Assembly (NCBI RefSeq): GCF_001424545.1
Contig: NZ_LMQL01000008.1
Span: 349,643-413,642, forward strand
DNA from: Ramlibacter sp. Leaf400
GTDB taxonomy: Bacteria; Pseudomonadota; Gammaproteobacteria; Burkholderiales; Burkholderiaceae_C
Length of the DNA stretch: 64,000 bases
Direction of reading: 5' to 3'
Made by a program: the position numbers and the translations under genes. Below are positions 1 through 11,654 of this stretch, piece by piece. The notes below the pieces were generated by a model. It saw nothing but the letters and a program-made list of their open reading frames with translations, did no database searches and was not told where the DNA came from. How positions within the stretch are numbered: the first letter of the stretch is position 1; the number at the start of each line of letters is the position of its first letter.

Positions 1-350
1 ACGCGGCCATCGTCTGGCCGCTGCTGTGCGGCCTGGCCAAGGCCAAGTACTACCTGATGCTGTGCGAGCCCGTCAGTGGCGAGGAGGCCGAGCGCATCGG
101 CCTGGTCGCGCTGGCGGTCGACCGCGACCAGCTGCTGCCCAAGGCCTACGAGGTGGCCGACCGGCTGGCGCAGGGCAGCCAGAGCGCCATCCGCTGGACC
201 AAGTACTCGCTCAACAACTGGCTGCGCCAGGCCGGCCCCAACTTCGACACCTCGCTCGCGCTGGAGTTCATGGGGTTCGGCGGACCGGACGTGCGCGAGG
301 GCATCGCCTCGCTGCGCGACAAGCGGCCGCCGCGGTTCCCCGGCAGCTGA
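1..350 (+). CDS. Enoyl-CoA hydratase/isomerase family protein, C-terminal part
   Basis: The reading frame is open from the left edge (first full codon at position 3) and ends at TGA 348-350, leaving about 115 residues of the C-terminal end. The segment with [10 protein letters not shown], the 'A..LA' helix and the RWTKYSLN stretch is typical of the C-terminal helices of crotonase-fold acyl-CoA hydratases/isomerases. The N-terminal half, including the oxyanion-hole residues, lies outside the window, so substrate and reaction cannot be given. It precedes the copper cassette on the same strand but there is an 88-nt gap and no sign of a functional link. Confidence 0.8.
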   Translation, partial: AAIVWPLLCGLAKAKYYLMLCEPVSGEEAERIGLVALAVDRDQLLPKAYEVADRLAQGSQSAIRWTKYSLNNWLRQAGPNFDTSLALEFMGFGGPDVREGIASLRDKRPPRFPGS

Positions 351-425
351 CCGGCGTTGGGCCGGCGCGCTGCGGTCGCGTTTGTTTTTTCACGCAGCCG
401 CGCACACGGCCCAGGGCCCGCCGGA

Positions 426-431
426 CATAAT
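426..431 (+). promoter_or_regulatory. Candidate -10 element for a leaderless DUF2946 transcript
   Basis: CATAAT lies 7 nt before the ATG at 439 and there is no purine-rich ribosome binding site between them. If this is the -10, transcription would start at or next to the A of ATG. No convincing -35 hexamer is visible. The same arrangement recurs at several other genes in this window. Confidence 0.4.
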
Positions 432-438
432 CCCGGCC

Positions 439-786
439 ATGCAGCGCTTGCGCCAAGCCCGTTTCCTCGCCCGCCTCGTGCTGGCCTGGTTCGCGCTGGC
501 GATCGGCGTCGCGGTCGCGTCGCCGGTGGTGCAGCCCAAGGCCGTGGAGATGGTGTGCAGCGGCGGCGTGATGAAGCTGATGCTGCAGGGCGACGCGGAC
601 GAGCCGGTAGCGTCGCACACGCTCGACTGTCCGCTCTGCGCTTCGACCAGCGCGCCCCCGCCCGCTCGCTCCACGCACGCCGTCCAGCTGCCGCTGGCGC
701 ACGTCGTGCAGCCGATCCCGGCCGCCCGGCTGGCGGCCCGCGTGGCCGCGCCCCTGCCCGCCCGCGGGCCCCCTTCGCACTCCTGA
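439..786 (+). CDS. DUF2946-type small periplasmic or membrane protein, copper-linked
   Basis: A 115-residue protein starts at ATG 439. Residues about 12-28 form one hydrophobic signal/anchor segment. After it come Cys40 and a DCPLC motif (Cys64, Cys67), the Cys pattern of DUF2946 proteins, which are commonly found beside copper-type TonB receptors. The C-terminal third is rich in Pro, Ala and His. It is followed 72 nt later by the TonB receptor gene and then by YcnI and PCuAC genes, so a role in periplasmic copper handling is inferred from context. The Cys triad could bind Cu(I), but that is not shown by sequence alone. The start was chosen because the longer frame upstream overlaps the previous gene and lacks a signal-like N-terminus. 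Confidence 0.65.
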   Translation: MQRLRQARFLARLVLAWFALAIGVAVASPVVQPKAVEMVCSGGVMKLMLQGDADEPVASHTLDCPLCASTSAPPPARSTHAVQLPLAHVVQPIPAARLAARVAAPLPARGPPSHS

Positions 787-858
787 TCCGCTGAAAGCGT
801 TCCATGCGCCGGCGTTCCCGCCGCGCGTGGCCTTCGTTTCCGAGACAGGAGTCCCATC

Positions 859-3183
859 GTGGACAGGTCGCGAGTCGCGGCCGCCGTGGCGGCCACCATC
901 CCCCTGCTCTGCGCGCCGCCCGCCCGCGCGCAGGACACCCCGGCCCGCTCGCTGGGCGTGGTCACCGTCACCGGCGGGCAGCCCACTTCGCTGCCGACGC
1001 AGATCCCCACCACCATGGAAGGGATCACGCGCGAGCAGATCGAGCGCACCGTCAACGCGACCGACAGCGAGGACGTGCTCAAGTACTTTCCCAGCCTGCT
1101 GGTGCGCAAGCGCTACCCCGGCGACTACAACCACGCCATCCTGTCCAGCCGCGCCTCGGGCACGGGCAACAGCGCGCGCTCGCTGGTCTATGCGGACGGC
1201 ATCCTGCTGTCCAACCTGCTGGGCAACGGCGTCGGCGGCCTGAGCTTCCCGCCGCGCTGGGGGCTGGTGACGCCCGAGGAGATCGAGCGGGTCGACGTGA
1301 TGTACGGGCCGTTCTCGGCCGCGTACCCGGGCAATTCGGTGGGCGCGGTGGTCGACTTCGTGACCCGCATGCCCCGGCAGTTCGAGGCGCATGCCGCCGC
1401 CAGCTACTCGGTGCAGCCCTTCGAGCTGTACGGCACCGACCGGAACTCCCGGACCTGGCAGTCCAGCGCGTCGCTGGGCAACCGGGCCGGCGACTGGGGC
1501 TGGTGGCTCAACGTCAACCGCCTGGACAGCGAAGGCCAGCCGCTCACCTTCCCCACCCGGCCGGCCTCCGGCGCCAACCCGGCCGGGGCCGGCGTGCCCG
1601 TCACCGGCGCGGTGCCCACGCGCAACAGCGCCGACCAGCCCTGGTACGTGCTGGGCGAGGCCACGCAGTACGCCAGTCGCCAGGACCACCTGAAGGCCAA
1701 GCTGACCTACGACTTGCCGGGCGCGATCCGCGCCGCCTACACGCTGGGCTGGTGGGAGAACACCTCGCACGGGCGGTCGGCGTCCTACCTGCGCGACGGC
1801 GCAGGCAACGCGGTGGGCAGCGGGCCGATCCGCATCGGCGGCGCCGCGTTCGCCCCGCTCACCGGGGCCGACTTCCCGCTGACCGAGGAGCGCCTCACGC
1901 ACCTGATGCACGGCCTGTCGCTCAAGAGCAGGACGCAGGGCGTGTTCGACTGGGAGGCCGCGGCCAGCCGCTACCACTACCGGCGCGACGACAAGCGCCA
2001 GAACGCCGCTTCCAATCCGCCGCCGGCGGCGCTGGCCGGCGGCGCGGGCACGCTGGCCGACGGCAGCGGCACCGGCTGGACCACCCTGGCCCTGCGCGGC
2101 ACCTGGCGGCCCGACGGGACGCAGGGCGCGCACATCGTCGACTTCGGCGTGCAGCAGGAGCGCTACGAGCTGGCCTACCTGACTTCCAACGTCGCGGGCG
2201 ACTGGCGCGACGATGCGCCGGGCAGCGTGGCCAGCAACGTCGGCGGCCACACGCAGCTGCGCAGCCTGTGGGCGCAGGACGCCTGGGCCTTCGCGCCGCG
2301 CTGGAAGACGGTGCTGGGGGCGCGCGTGGAGCGCTGGAACGCCTTCTCGGGCTTCACCGTCATCACGCCGGCGGTCAACACGGCCTGGCCGGACCGCGGC
2401 GAGTCCCACGTGTCGCCCAAGGCGGCGCTGTCCTGGCAGTGGCGGCCCGACACCGTGCTCAAGGCTTCGCTCGGGCGCGCGGTGCGTTTTCCCACCGTGG
2501 CCGAGCTCTACGGCGCGACCTCGACGGCCAACGCCCAGTTCATCAACGACCCCAACCTGCGGCCGGAACGGTCGTGGACCGGCGAGCTCACCGCCGAGCG
2601 GGAGCTGGAGCGCGGCCTGCTGCGGCTGACGTTCTTCGCCGAGGACACCCGCGACGCGCTCTACAACCAGACGCTGATCGACACGGCCGCCAACCGCAAC
2701 GTCACCCGCGTGCAAAACGTGGGGCGCATCGCGACCCAGGGCCTCGAACTCGCCTGGAGCGGCACCGACGTGTGGACACCCGGCCTCAACCTCAACGCGA
2801 GCGCGACCTACGCCCACTCGGAGATCCGCGAGAACGCAGGCTTCGTGGCCACGCCCGGGGACACGGTGGGCAAGCGCCAGCCCAACATCCCGCGCTGGCG
2901 CGCCGCCGCGGTGGCCGACTACCGCTGGAGCGAGCGCTGGACCACCTCGGTCGGCGCGCGCTACAGCAGCCGGCAGTTCCGCACCCTGGACAACAGCGAC
3001 GTCAACGGCTACGCGTACATGGGCGTGAGCCGGCTCTACGTGGTCGACGTGCGCGCGCGCGTGCAGCTGGACAAGCACCTGAGCGCGGCCTTCGGCATCG
3101 ACAACCTGAACAACAAGACGTACTGGAACTTCCATCCCTACCCCCAGCGCACTTTCTTCGCGGAACTGAAGGCAGACCTATGA
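859..3183 (+). CDS. TonB-dependent outer-membrane receptor, probably copper uptake
   Basis: A 774-residue protein starts at GTG 859, preceded by the purine-rich GAGACAGGAG. Residues 1-25 are a signal peptide ending ARAQ. A plug domain (about residues 40-170) contains the [21 protein letters not shown] segment usual in TonB receptors, followed by a 22-strand-type beta-barrel with alternating aromatic residues. The last strand ends FFAELKADL. Length is normal for the family. Its stop overlaps the start of the YcnI-like gene (ATGA) and a PCuAC gene follows, a gene set known from bacterial copper acquisition clusters (such as pcu in pseudomonads). Copper as ligand is therefore inferred from neighbours; the receptor sequence itself does not prove it. 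Confidence 0.85.
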   Translation: MDRSRVAAAVAATIPLLCAPPARAQDTPARSLGVVTVTGGQPTSLPTQIPTTMEGITREQIERTVNATDSEDVLKYFPSLLVRKRYPGDYNHAILSSRASGTGNSARSLVYADGILLSNLLGNGVGGLSFPPRWGLVTPEEIERVDVMYGPFSAAYPGNSVGAVVDFVTRMPRQFEAHAAASYSVQPFELYGTDRNSRTWQSSASLGNRAGDWGWWLNVNRLDSEGQPLTFPTRPASGANPAGAGVPVTGAVPTRNSADQPWYVLGEATQYASRQDHLKAKLTYDLPGAIRAAYTLGWWENTSHGRSASYLRDGAGNAVGSGPIRIGGAAFAPLTGADFPLTEERLTHLMHGLSLKSRTQGVFDWEAAASRYHYRRDDKRQNAASNPPPAALAGGAGTLADGSGTGWTTLALRGTWRPDGTQGAHIVDFGVQQERYELAYLTSNVAGDWRDDAPGSVASNVGGHTQLRSLWAQDAWAFAPRWKTVLGARVERWNAFSGFTVITPAVNTAWPDRGESHVSPKAALSWQWRPDTVLKASLGRAVRFPTVAELYGATSTANAQFINDPNLRPERSWTGELTAERELERGLLRLTFFAEDTRDALYNQTLIDTAANRNVTRVQNVGRIATQGLELAWSGTDVWTPGLNLNASATYAHSEIRENAGFVATPGDTVGKRQPNIPRWRAAAVADYRWSERWTTSVGARYSSRQFRTLDNSDVNGYAYMGVSRLYVVDVRARVQLDKHLSAAFGIDNLNNKTYWNFHPYPQRTFFAELKADL

Positions 3184-3722
3184 ACCACCGATCCCTCGCC
3201 CCCCTGCTGGCCGCCCTTGTGGCGGCCCCCGCCGCCCTGGCGCACGTGTCGCTCGAGTACCAGGTCGCGCCGGCCGATGCCGGCTACAAGGCCGCCTTCA
3301 AGATCGGCCACGGCTGCGGCGCCTCGCCCACGCGGCAGGTGAGCGTCACCATCCCCGCCGGCGTGACCGGCGCCAAGCCCATGCCCAAGCCCGGGTGGTC
3401 GCTGGAGATCGAGCGGGCCAAGCTTGCGCAGCCCCTCACCTCGCACGGGCGCACCGTCACCGAGGACGTGGTGCGCGTCACCTGGACCGCGCGCACCGCC
3501 GCCGACATGCTGCCCAACGACCAGTACGATGAGTTCGTGCTGGTCGCGCGCACGCCGGCCAAGGCGGGCACGATCTACTGGCCGGTGAGCCAGGTGTGCG
3601 AGAACGGCCGCCTGGACTGGGTGGACGTCCCGCGCGACGGCCGCCCCGCCGCGGACCTCAAGTCGCCCGCGGCGGCCCTCGAGATCCTGCCGGCCGCGGG
3701 TGGCGGCGGCCACCGCCACTGA
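3180..3722 (+). CDS. YcnI-like (DUF1775) periplasmic copper-binding protein
   Basis: A 180-residue protein whose ATG overlaps the receptor stop codon. A signal peptide ends AALA-HVS, so after cleavage His22 would be the mature N-terminal residue. Together with Glu26 and a conserved Trp in KPGWSLEI (residue 73) this matches the Trp-His-Glu copper site known for YcnI/DUF1775 domains. The FVLVARTP and IYWPVSQ segments are also typical of the family. Unlike Gram-positive YcnI it has no C-terminal membrane anchor and instead ends in a short Gly/His tail (GGGGHRH), which may add metal ligands. It lies between the receptor and PCuAC genes, so it probably accepts or buffers copper in the periplasm. 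Confidence 0.85.
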   Translation: MNHRSLAPLLAALVAAPAALAHVSLEYQVAPADAGYKAAFKIGHGCGASPTRQVSVTIPAGVTGAKPMPKPGWSLEIERAKLAQPLTSHGRTVTEDVVRVTWTARTAADMLPNDQYDEFVLVARTPAKAGTIYWPVSQVCENGRLDWVDVPRDGRPAADLKSPAAALEILPAAGGGGHRH

Positions 3723-3742
3723 ACTTCAAAAGGAGAGAACCC

Positions 3743-4225
3743 ATGAACAAGATCAGAACCTTGCTGGCCGCCACGGCCCTGGCCTGCGGCGCGTCCGCCT
3801 GGGCGCAGGCGACGGCGCCGGTGACCGTGCTCGCGCCCTGGGCGCGCGCCAGCGTGCAGGGCCAGCGCGCCTCGGGCGCCTTCATGACCCTGGTGGCGCA
3901 GGAGCCGCTGACGCTGGTTGCCGCCACCAGCCCCGTGGCCGGCCGGGCCGAGCTGCACGAGATGAAGATGGACGGCGACGTGATGCGCATGCGCCAGCTC
4001 GACTCGGTGGAGATGAAGCCGGGCCAGCCGCTGCAGCTCAAGCCCGGCGGCCACCACCTCATGCTGATGGAGCTGAAGGCCCCGCTCGCGCCCAACACCA
4101 GCATCCCGGTGACGCTGACGTTCCGCACCGCCACGGGCGAACAGCGCCAGCTGGCGCTGCAGGTGCCGGTGTCGGCCACGCCGCCGAAGGAGGCTGGCGC
4201 CGCCGGCAGCCACCACAAGCATTGA
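3743..4225 (+). CDS. PCuAC family periplasmic copper chaperone
   Basis: A 160-residue protein with ribosome site AAAAGGAGAG just before ATG 3743 and a signal peptide cleaved after about residue 22 (SAWAQ). It carries the exact PCuAC copper motif H-X10-M-X21-H-X-M, as His72, Met83, His105 and Met107, inside a cupredoxin-like beta domain. The C-terminus is a His-rich tail (GSHHKH). PCuAC proteins bind Cu(I), and Cu(II) through such tails, and deliver copper to cytochrome oxidase Cu sites. It is the last gene of the 439-4225 cassette, 20 nt after the YcnI-like gene. No Sco gene is visible in the window. Confidence 0.9.
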   Translation: MNKIRTLLAATALACGASAWAQATAPVTVLAPWARASVQGQRASGAFMTLVAQEPLTLVAATSPVAGRAELHEMKMDGDVMRMRQLDSVEMKPGQPLQLKPGGHHLMLMELKAPLAPNTSIPVTLTFRTATGEQRQLALQVPVSATPPKEAGAAGSHHKH

Positions 4226-4314
4226 CACCGATGCTTGCGGATTGACGGTGCGGGCCGCCGACGGCCCGCGTCTCGGCCTGCTAAGCTGGTGCCATCCCCC
4301 CGACGGAGACGGCC

Positions 4315-5037
4315 ATGAGCGACAACCCCACCCTGGCTTTCGGCAAGTTCGTTCCCGGTTTCGACTTCCTGCAGAACCTGGCCAGGGGCGCGAGCCAGAC
4401 GATCCCGCAGATGCCCAACGTCGCGAACTGGATCGCGCCCACGCTCAACGTCGAGGAGCTGGACAAGCGCATCGGCGAGATGCGCGCGGTGCACTTCTGG
4501 CTGGAGCAGAACTCCAAGGCGCTGAGCGCCACCATCCAGGCGCTGGAGGTGCAGAAGATGACCCTGGCGACGCTGCGCGGCATGAACGTCAGCATGGGCG
4601 AGCTGGCCGAGTCGATGCGGGCCCGGACCAGCGATGCGATGGCGGCGGGCGCGCAGAGGGCTGCGGACACGGCGGCCGCCGCCGAGGCGGCCCGCAGCGC
4701 TCGTGGCAAGGCGGCCAAGAGTGCCGAAGAAGACACCGCCAAGCCCGCGGCCACGGCCACGGCCAGCGTGGTCGATCCGCTGCAGTGGTGGGGCGCCCTC
4801 ACCCAGCAGTTCCAGAAGATCGCCTCCGACGCCCTGAAGGACGCCGCGCGCAACACCGCGATGGACACGGCGCGCACCACGGCCAGCGACATGGCCAGGG
4901 ACGCCACCCAGGGCGCGGCGGACGGGACGCGGGCTGCGACCGGCACCTCCACCAAGACCGCCGACGCGAAGCCCGCGCCGGCCAAGAAGGCCCGCAAGAC
5001 CCCCGCGCGCCGCCGCGCGGCCGCCGACAAGACATGA
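4315..5037 (+). CDS. phaM: PhaM-type polyhydroxyalkanoate granule regulatory protein
   Basis: A 240-residue protein. Residues 1-110 match the PhaM domain (FGKFVPGFDFLQNL; NWIAPTLNVEELDKRI; FWLEQN), known in Burkholderiales to activate PHA synthase PhaC and link granules to the nucleoid. The middle is Ala-rich, and the C-terminal tail carries PAKKA-like Lys/Arg/Ala repeats (residues about 218-236) like histone H1 tails, consistent with DNA binding. The ATG at 4315 follows GGAGAC. Its stop overlaps the start of the FIST gene (ATGA), so the two are translationally coupled. No PHA synthase is present in the window. Confidence 0.85.
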   Translation: MSDNPTLAFGKFVPGFDFLQNLARGASQTIPQMPNVANWIAPTLNVEELDKRIGEMRAVHFWLEQNSKALSATIQALEVQKMTLATLRGMNVSMGELAESMRARTSDAMAAGAQRAADTAAAAEAARSARGKAAKSAEEDTAKPAATATASVVDPLQWWGALTQQFQKIASDALKDAARNTAMDTARTTASDMARDATQGAADGTRAATGTSTKTADAKPAPAKKARKTPARRRAAADKT

Positions 5038-6299
5038 AGCTGTTCCCCTTCGCGCACGCCACCCATCCCCAGTGGCCGATGGCGGCCGGGCTGGTGCTGG
5101 CGCAGCTGCGCGCGCAGATGGCGCTGCCGGACTACGCCGCCACGCCCACGCTGGCCCTGCTGTACATCACCGACCACTACGCGGCGCACGCGCAGGACAT
5201 CCTGGATCACCTGGGCGCCGAGCTGCCCGAGATCACCGACTGGTCGGGCACGGTGGGCGTGGGCATCTCGTCGAACAACGTGGAGTACTTCGACGAGCCG
5301 GCGCTGGCCGTCATGCTGTGCGCGGTGCCGTCGCACCAGTACCGCGTGTTCTCCGGCGTCGCGCCGCTGGGCACCGGCGAAGGCATGGGGTTCGAGCCGC
5401 ACACCGCGCTGGTCCATGCCGACGCGACCACGCCCGACCTGGGCGAGCTGATCGCCGAGATGGCGGCGCGCACCAGCACCGGCTACCTGTTCGGCGGGCT
5501 GGCCGCCAGCCGCAGCGAGGCGGTGCAGTTCGCCGTCGGCGGCAACGGCAACATCAAGGGCCAGGGCAAGGCCGGCGGCGTCTTCCGTGGCGGCCTCTCG
5601 GGCGTGGCATTCGCCGAAAGCGTGCACGTGGTCTCGCGCGTCACGCAGGGCTGCCAGCCGCTCGGCCGCCAGCGCGAGGTCACGGCGGCCGAAGGCAACG
5701 TGCTGCTCGCCCTGGACGGCGAGCCCGCGCTGGACGTGCTGCTGGAGGAAGCCGGCATCTCGCTGGAACGACCGCAGGCGGCCATGACCGCGCTGCGCGC
5801 GACGCTGGTGGGCCTGACCGCCCCGGGCGCCGACGTCATCGGGCGCGCCGGCACCTTCGGCGCCGACGTCGAGGTGCGCCACATCATCGGCCTGGACCCG
5901 GGCCGGCGCGGCGTGGCCGTGGCCAGCAAGGTCGACACCGGCATGCGCATGGCGTTCTGCAACCGCAATGCCCAGGCCGCGCGGGCCGACCTCACGCGCA
6001 TCTGCGCCGAGATCCGCGAGGAGCTGGAGCCGCAGGAGATGCCGCAGACCGTGGCGGCCGCGCTGGCCGCCCCCGAGGCGCAGTCGGCGCCCAGCCCGCA
6101 GCGGCGCATCGCCGGTGCCGTGTACGTCAGCTGCGCCGGCCGCGGCGGCCCGCACTTCGGCGGGCCCAGCGCCGAGCTGCAGATCGTGCGCCGGGCGCTG
6201 GGCGACGTGCCGCTGGTGGGCTTCTTCGCCGGCGGCGAGATCGCGCGGCACCACCTGTACGGCTACACCGGCGTGCTCACGGTCTTCGAGACGGCTTGA
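5034..6299 (+). CDS. FIST N/C domain protein
   Basis: A 421-residue protein made almost entirely of the FIST N domain (about residues 30-220, with ITDHYAAHAQDIL and FGGLAASRSE) and FIST C domain (about 225-400, ending VGFFAGGEIARHHLYGYTG). FIST domains are predicted small-ligand sensors, usually attached to kinases or methyl-accepting proteins. This one has no signalling domain and no membrane segment, so it is a standalone cytoplasmic version. The start overlaps the phaM stop, suggesting co-expression; whether it influences PHA granules is unknown. Confidence 0.8.
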   Translation: MKLFPFAHATHPQWPMAAGLVLAQLRAQMALPDYAATPTLALLYITDHYAAHAQDILDHLGAELPEITDWSGTVGVGISSNNVEYFDEPALAVMLCAVPSHQYRVFSGVAPLGTGEGMGFEPHTALVHADATTPDLGELIAEMAARTSTGYLFGGLAASRSEAVQFAVGGNGNIKGQGKAGGVFRGGLSGVAFAESVHVVSRVTQGCQPLGRQREVTAAEGNVLLALDGEPALDVLLEEAGISLERPQAAMTALRATLVGLTAPGADVIGRAGTFGADVEVRHIIGLDPGRRGVAVASKVDTGMRMAFCNRNAQAARADLTRICAEIREELEPQEMPQTVAAALAAPEAQSAPSPQRRIAGAVYVSCAGRGGPHFGGPSAELQIVRRALGDVPLVGFFAGGEIARHHLYGYTGVLTVFETA

Positions 6300-6328
6300 C
6301 GCGCGGCTCGCCGCGCACCCCCTTGTTT

Positions 6329-6356
6329 CGTCATTCCCGCGGAGGCGGGAATCCAG
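6329..6356. repeat. REP-like palindromic element, copy 1
   Basis: A 28-nt element with stem ATTCCCGC (6333-6340), loop GGAG and stem GCGGGAAT (6345-6352), ending ATCCAG. It lies between the convergent FIST and tgt genes. A variant of the same length is at 63773-63800. The family resembles the dispersed 'CGTCATTCCCGC' palindromes common in betaproteobacteria. There is no T-run, so it is not a classical terminator. Confidence 0.75.
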
Positions 6357-6374
6357 CGCTTCCCCGCGCCGGGT

Positions 6375-8568
<2,194 letters not shown>

Positions 8569-8612
8569 GTGTGGAGGGCCGGACGGACCCGTTCCCAGGG
8601 GAAACGTGAAGG

Positions 8613-8618
8613 CAGAAT
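8613..8618 (+). promoter_or_regulatory. Candidate -10 element for leaderless recG
   Basis: CAGAAT ends 6 nt before the recG ATG at 8625. The interval GTGAAGGCAGAATTGTCCC has no ribosome binding site at a usable distance, and no good -35 is visible. This fits the leaderless pattern seen at several genes here. Confidence 0.35.
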
Positions 8619-8624
8619 TGTCCC

Positions 8625-10691
8625 ATGCCCGCCACCGCGACCCTGTCGGCCCCCCAGAAGGCCCTGCACAAGCTGGGACTGGTGCGCGACATCGACCTGG
8701 CGCTGCACCTGCCGCTGCGCTACGAGGACGAGACCCGCATCGTGAAGCTGCGCGACGCGCGCGAGGGCGAGTCGGCGCAGATCGAGGGCACGGTCACCGA
8801 CAACCACGTCGCGTTCCGCCCGCGCCGCCAGCTGGTGGTGACGGTGGACGACGGCAGCGACACCTGCGTGCTGCGCTTCTTCTCGTTCTATCCCTCGCAG
8901 CAGAAGGCGCTGGCGGTGGGCCACCGGATCCTGGCCAGGGGCGAGCTCAAGGGCGGCTTCCTGGGCTGGACGATGGTGCACCCGACCTGCCGCGCCGCCG
9001 GCGGCGCTTTGCCGCAGGCGCTGACGCCGGTCTATCCGACTACCGCCACGCTGCCGCAGTCCTACCTTCGCAAGGCGGTGCAGAGCGGGCTGGCCCGCGC
9101 CGACCTGGCCGAGACCGTGCCGTCCGAACTCGCGCCGATGCTGGGCCTGCAGGCCGGGTGGACGCTGCGCGAGGCCCTGAACTTCCTGCACCACCCGGGC
9201 CCGGAAACCTCCCTGATGACGCTGGAGGACCGCAGCCACCCGGCGTGGCAGCGGCTGAAGGCCGAGGAACTGCTCGCGCAGCAGCTGTCGCAGCTGCAGA
9301 GCAAGCGCGAGCGCGACGAACTGCGCGCGCCGCACCTGGCCGCCGCGGCCGGCGGGCTGCACGAGCAACTGCTGCAGGCCCTGCCCTTCGCGCTCACCTC
9401 CGCGCAGCGGCGCGTCGGCGAGGAGATCGCGCGCGACCTGGCCCGGCCCGTGCCCATGCACAGGCTGTTGCAGGGCGACGTGGGATCGGGCAAGACCGTG
9501 GTCGCGGCGCTGGCGGCGGCCGTGGCCATCGACGCCGGCTGGCAGTGCGCGCTGATGGCGCCCACCGAGATCCTGGCGGAGCAGCACTTTCGCAAGCTCA
9601 TCGGCTGGCTGGAGCCCCTGCTGGCGCCGCGCGGCCTCACGGTGGCCTGGCTCACCGGCGGCCAGAAGAAGAAGGAGCGCGAACCGATGCTGGAGCGCAT
9701 CGCCAGCGGCGAGGCGGCCCTGGTGGTGGGCACCCATGCGGTGATCCAGGAGCAGGTGCGCTTCAAGCGCCTGGCGCTGGCCGTGATCGACGAACAGCAC
9801 CGCTTCGGTGTCGCGCAGCGGCTGGCGCTGCGCGGCAAGATGGACGAGGCGGGGCAGGAACCGCACATGCTCATGATGTCGGCCACGCCCATCCCGCGCA
9901 CGCTGGCCATGAGCTACTACGCCGACCTGGACGTGTCGACCCTGGACGAACTGCCGCCGGGCCGCACGCCGGTCATCACCAAGGTCGTGGCCGACAACCG
10001 CCGCGAGGAGGTGGTGGAGCGCATCCGCGCGCAGCTGGCGCAGGGCCGGCAGGTCTACTGGGTCTGTCCGCTGATCGAGGAGAGCGAAGCGCTGGACCTC
10101 ACCAATGCGACCGCGACGCACGAGGCGCTGCGGGCCGCCCTGCCCGGCGTGCTGGTCGGCCTGCTGCATTCGCGCATGCCGGCGGCGGAGAAGAAGGCGG
10201 TGATGGCGCTCTTCTCCGGCGGGCAGATGGGCGTGCTGGTGTCCACCACCGTGATCGAGGTCGGCGTGGACGTGCCCAATGCGTCGCTGATGGTGATCGA
10301 GCATGCCGAGCGCTTCGGCCTGTCGCAGCTGCACCAGCTGCGCGGCCGCGTGGGGCGCGGTGCCGCGGCTTCGGCCTGCGTGCTGCTCTACTCCCCGGGC
10401 GAGAACGGGCGCCTGGGCGAGACGGCGCGCGCGCGGCTCAAGGCCATGGCCGAGACCAACGACGGCTTCGAGATCGCCCGGCGCGACCTGGAGATCCGCG
10501 GGCCCGGCGAGTTCCTGGGCGCGCGCCAGTCCGGCGCGCCACTGTTGCGCTTCGCCGACCTGGCCACCGACACCCACCTGCTGCAGGCGGCGCGCGAGCT
10601 CGCGCCGCTCATGCTGGATCGCTTCCCCGAATCCGCCCGGAGGCACGTGGGCCGCTGGTTGGGTGGAAAATCGGAGTACCTGAAGGCGTAG
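8625..10691 (+). CDS. recG: ATP-dependent DNA helicase RecG
   Basis: A 688-residue superfamily 2 helicase that reverses stalled replication forks and branches Holliday junctions. The N-terminal wedge/OB region has [13 protein letters not shown] and SFYPSQQ. Helicase motifs include [11 protein letters not shown] (Walker A, near residue 285), [21 protein letters not shown] (DEQH box), [12 protein letters not shown], and the C-terminal [14 protein letters not shown] and [12 protein letters not shown]. Length and order are normal for RecG. It is 9 nt upstream of oxyR, an arrangement common in Burkholderiales. Confidence 0.97.
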   Translation: MPATATLSAPQKALHKLGLVRDIDLALHLPLRYEDETRIVKLRDAREGESAQIEGTVTDNHVAFRPRRQLVVTVDDGSDTCVLRFFSFYPSQQKALAVGHRILARGELKGGFLGWTMVHPTCRAAGGALPQALTPVYPTTATLPQSYLRKAVQSGLARADLAETVPSELAPMLGLQAGWTLREALNFLHHPGPETSLMTLEDRSHPAWQRLKAEELLAQQLSQLQSKRERDELRAPHLAAAAGGLHEQLLQALPFALTSAQRRVGEEIARDLARPVPMHRLLQGDVGSGKTVVAALAAAVAIDAGWQCALMAPTEILAEQHFRKLIGWLEPLLAPRGLTVAWLTGGQKKKEREPMLERIASGEAALVVGTHAVIQEQVRFKRLALAVIDEQHRFGVAQRLALRGKMDEAGQEPHMLMMSATPIPRTLAMSYYADLDVSTLDELPPGRTPVITKVVADNRREEVVERIRAQLAQGRQVYWVCPLIEESEALDLTNATATHEALRAALPGVLVGLLHSRMPAAEKKAVMALFSGGQMGVLVSTTVIEVGVDVPNASLMVIEHAERFGLSQLHQLRGRVGRGAAASACVLLYSPGENGRLGETARARLKAMAETNDGFEIARRDLEIRGPGEFLGARQSGAPLLRFADLATDTHLLQAARELAPLMLDRFPESARRHVGRWLGGKSEYLKA

Positions 10692-10700
10692 AAGAAATCC

Positions 10701-11654
10701 ATGACGCTCACCGAACTCAAGTACATCGTGGCCGTTGCCCGGGAGAAGCACTTCGGCAAGGCGGCCGAAGCCTGCTTCGTCTCGCAGCCCACGCTGTCGG
10801 TGGCGATCAAGAAGCTCGAGGACGAGCTCGAGGTCAAGCTGTTCGAGCGCAGCGCCAACGAGGTGAGCGTCACGCCGCTGGGCGAGGAGATCGTGCGCCA
10901 GGCGCAGAGCGTGCTGGAGCAGGCCGCGTCGATCAAGGAGATCGCCAAGCGGGGCAAGGACCCGCTGGCCGGGCCGCTCAAGCTTGGCGTGATCTACACC
11001 ATCGGCCCCTACCTGCTGCCGGACCTGGTGCGCCAGGCGATCGCGCGCACGCCGCAGATGCCGCTGATGCTGCAGGAGAACTTCACCGTCAAGCTGCTGG
11101 AGATGCTGCGCACCGGCGAGATCGACTGCGCGGTCATGGCCGAGCCTTTCCCCGACACCGGCCTGGCGCTGGCGGGGCTGTACGACGAGCCCTTCATGGC
11201 CGCGGTGCCCAACACGCACGCCTTCGCCACGCGCGAGACCATCACCGCGCAGGAGCTCAAGAGCGAGACCATGCTGCTCCTGGGCACCGGCCACTGCTTC
11301 CGCGACCACGTGCTGGAGGTGTGTCCGGAGTTCGCGCGCTTTTCCAGCGACGCCGAAGGCATCCGCAAGAGCTTCGAGGGCTCCTCGCTGGAGACCATCA
11401 AGCACATGGTGGCCGCCGGCATGGGCATCACCCTGGTGCCGCGCCTGTCGGTGCCCAAGGACGCGCTCGACCCCAAGCCCAAGCGCCGCCGGGACGACCA
11501 GGCCTTCGTGCGCTACATCCCCTTCGACGGCGACCCGCCGATGCGCCGGGTGGTGCTGGCCTGGCGCCGCAGCTTCACGCGCTACGAGGCCATCGCCGCG
11601 TTGCGCAACGCCATCTACGCCTGCGAGCTGCCGGGCGTCAAGAGACTCTCATGA
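10701..11654 (+). CDS. oxyR: Hydrogen peroxide-sensing LysR regulator OxyR
   Basis: A 317-residue LysR-family regulator with an N-terminal winged helix-turn-helix (residues 1-60, CFVSQPTLSVAIKKLE). The peroxide-sensing cysteines are in LGTGHCFRDHVLEVCPEF and fall at Cys199 and Cys208, the same numbering as E. coli OxyR, so disulfide switching should be conserved. The substrate-type domain also keeps GMGITLVPRLSV. Its last codons overlap the start of the Dyp peroxidase gene (ATGA), which makes the peroxidase a likely co-transcribed effector. Confidence 0.95.
   Translation: MTLTELKYIVAVAREKHFGKAAEACFVSQPTLSVAIKKLEDELEVKLFERSANEVSVTPLGEEIVRQAQSVLEQAASIKEIAKRGKDPLAGPLKLGVIYTIGPYLLPDLVRQAIARTPQMPLMLQENFTVKLLEMLRTGEIDCAVMAEPFPDTGLALAGLYDEPFMAAVPNTHAFATRETITAQELKSETMLLLGTGHCFRDHVLEVCPEFARFSSDAEGIRKSFEGSSLETIKHMVAAGMGITLVPRLSVPKDALDPKPKRRRDDQAFVRYIPFDGDPPMRRVVLAWRRSFTRYEAIAALRNAIYACELPGVKRLS

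Noticed and set aside
268..3135. Very long open frame on the minus strand (955 codons) opposite the TonB receptor
   Set aside because: It is a shadow of the high-GC receptor gene: composition is Arg/Ala/Gly/His-rich with no domain, and the plus-strand frame has a signal peptide, plug and barrel motifs.
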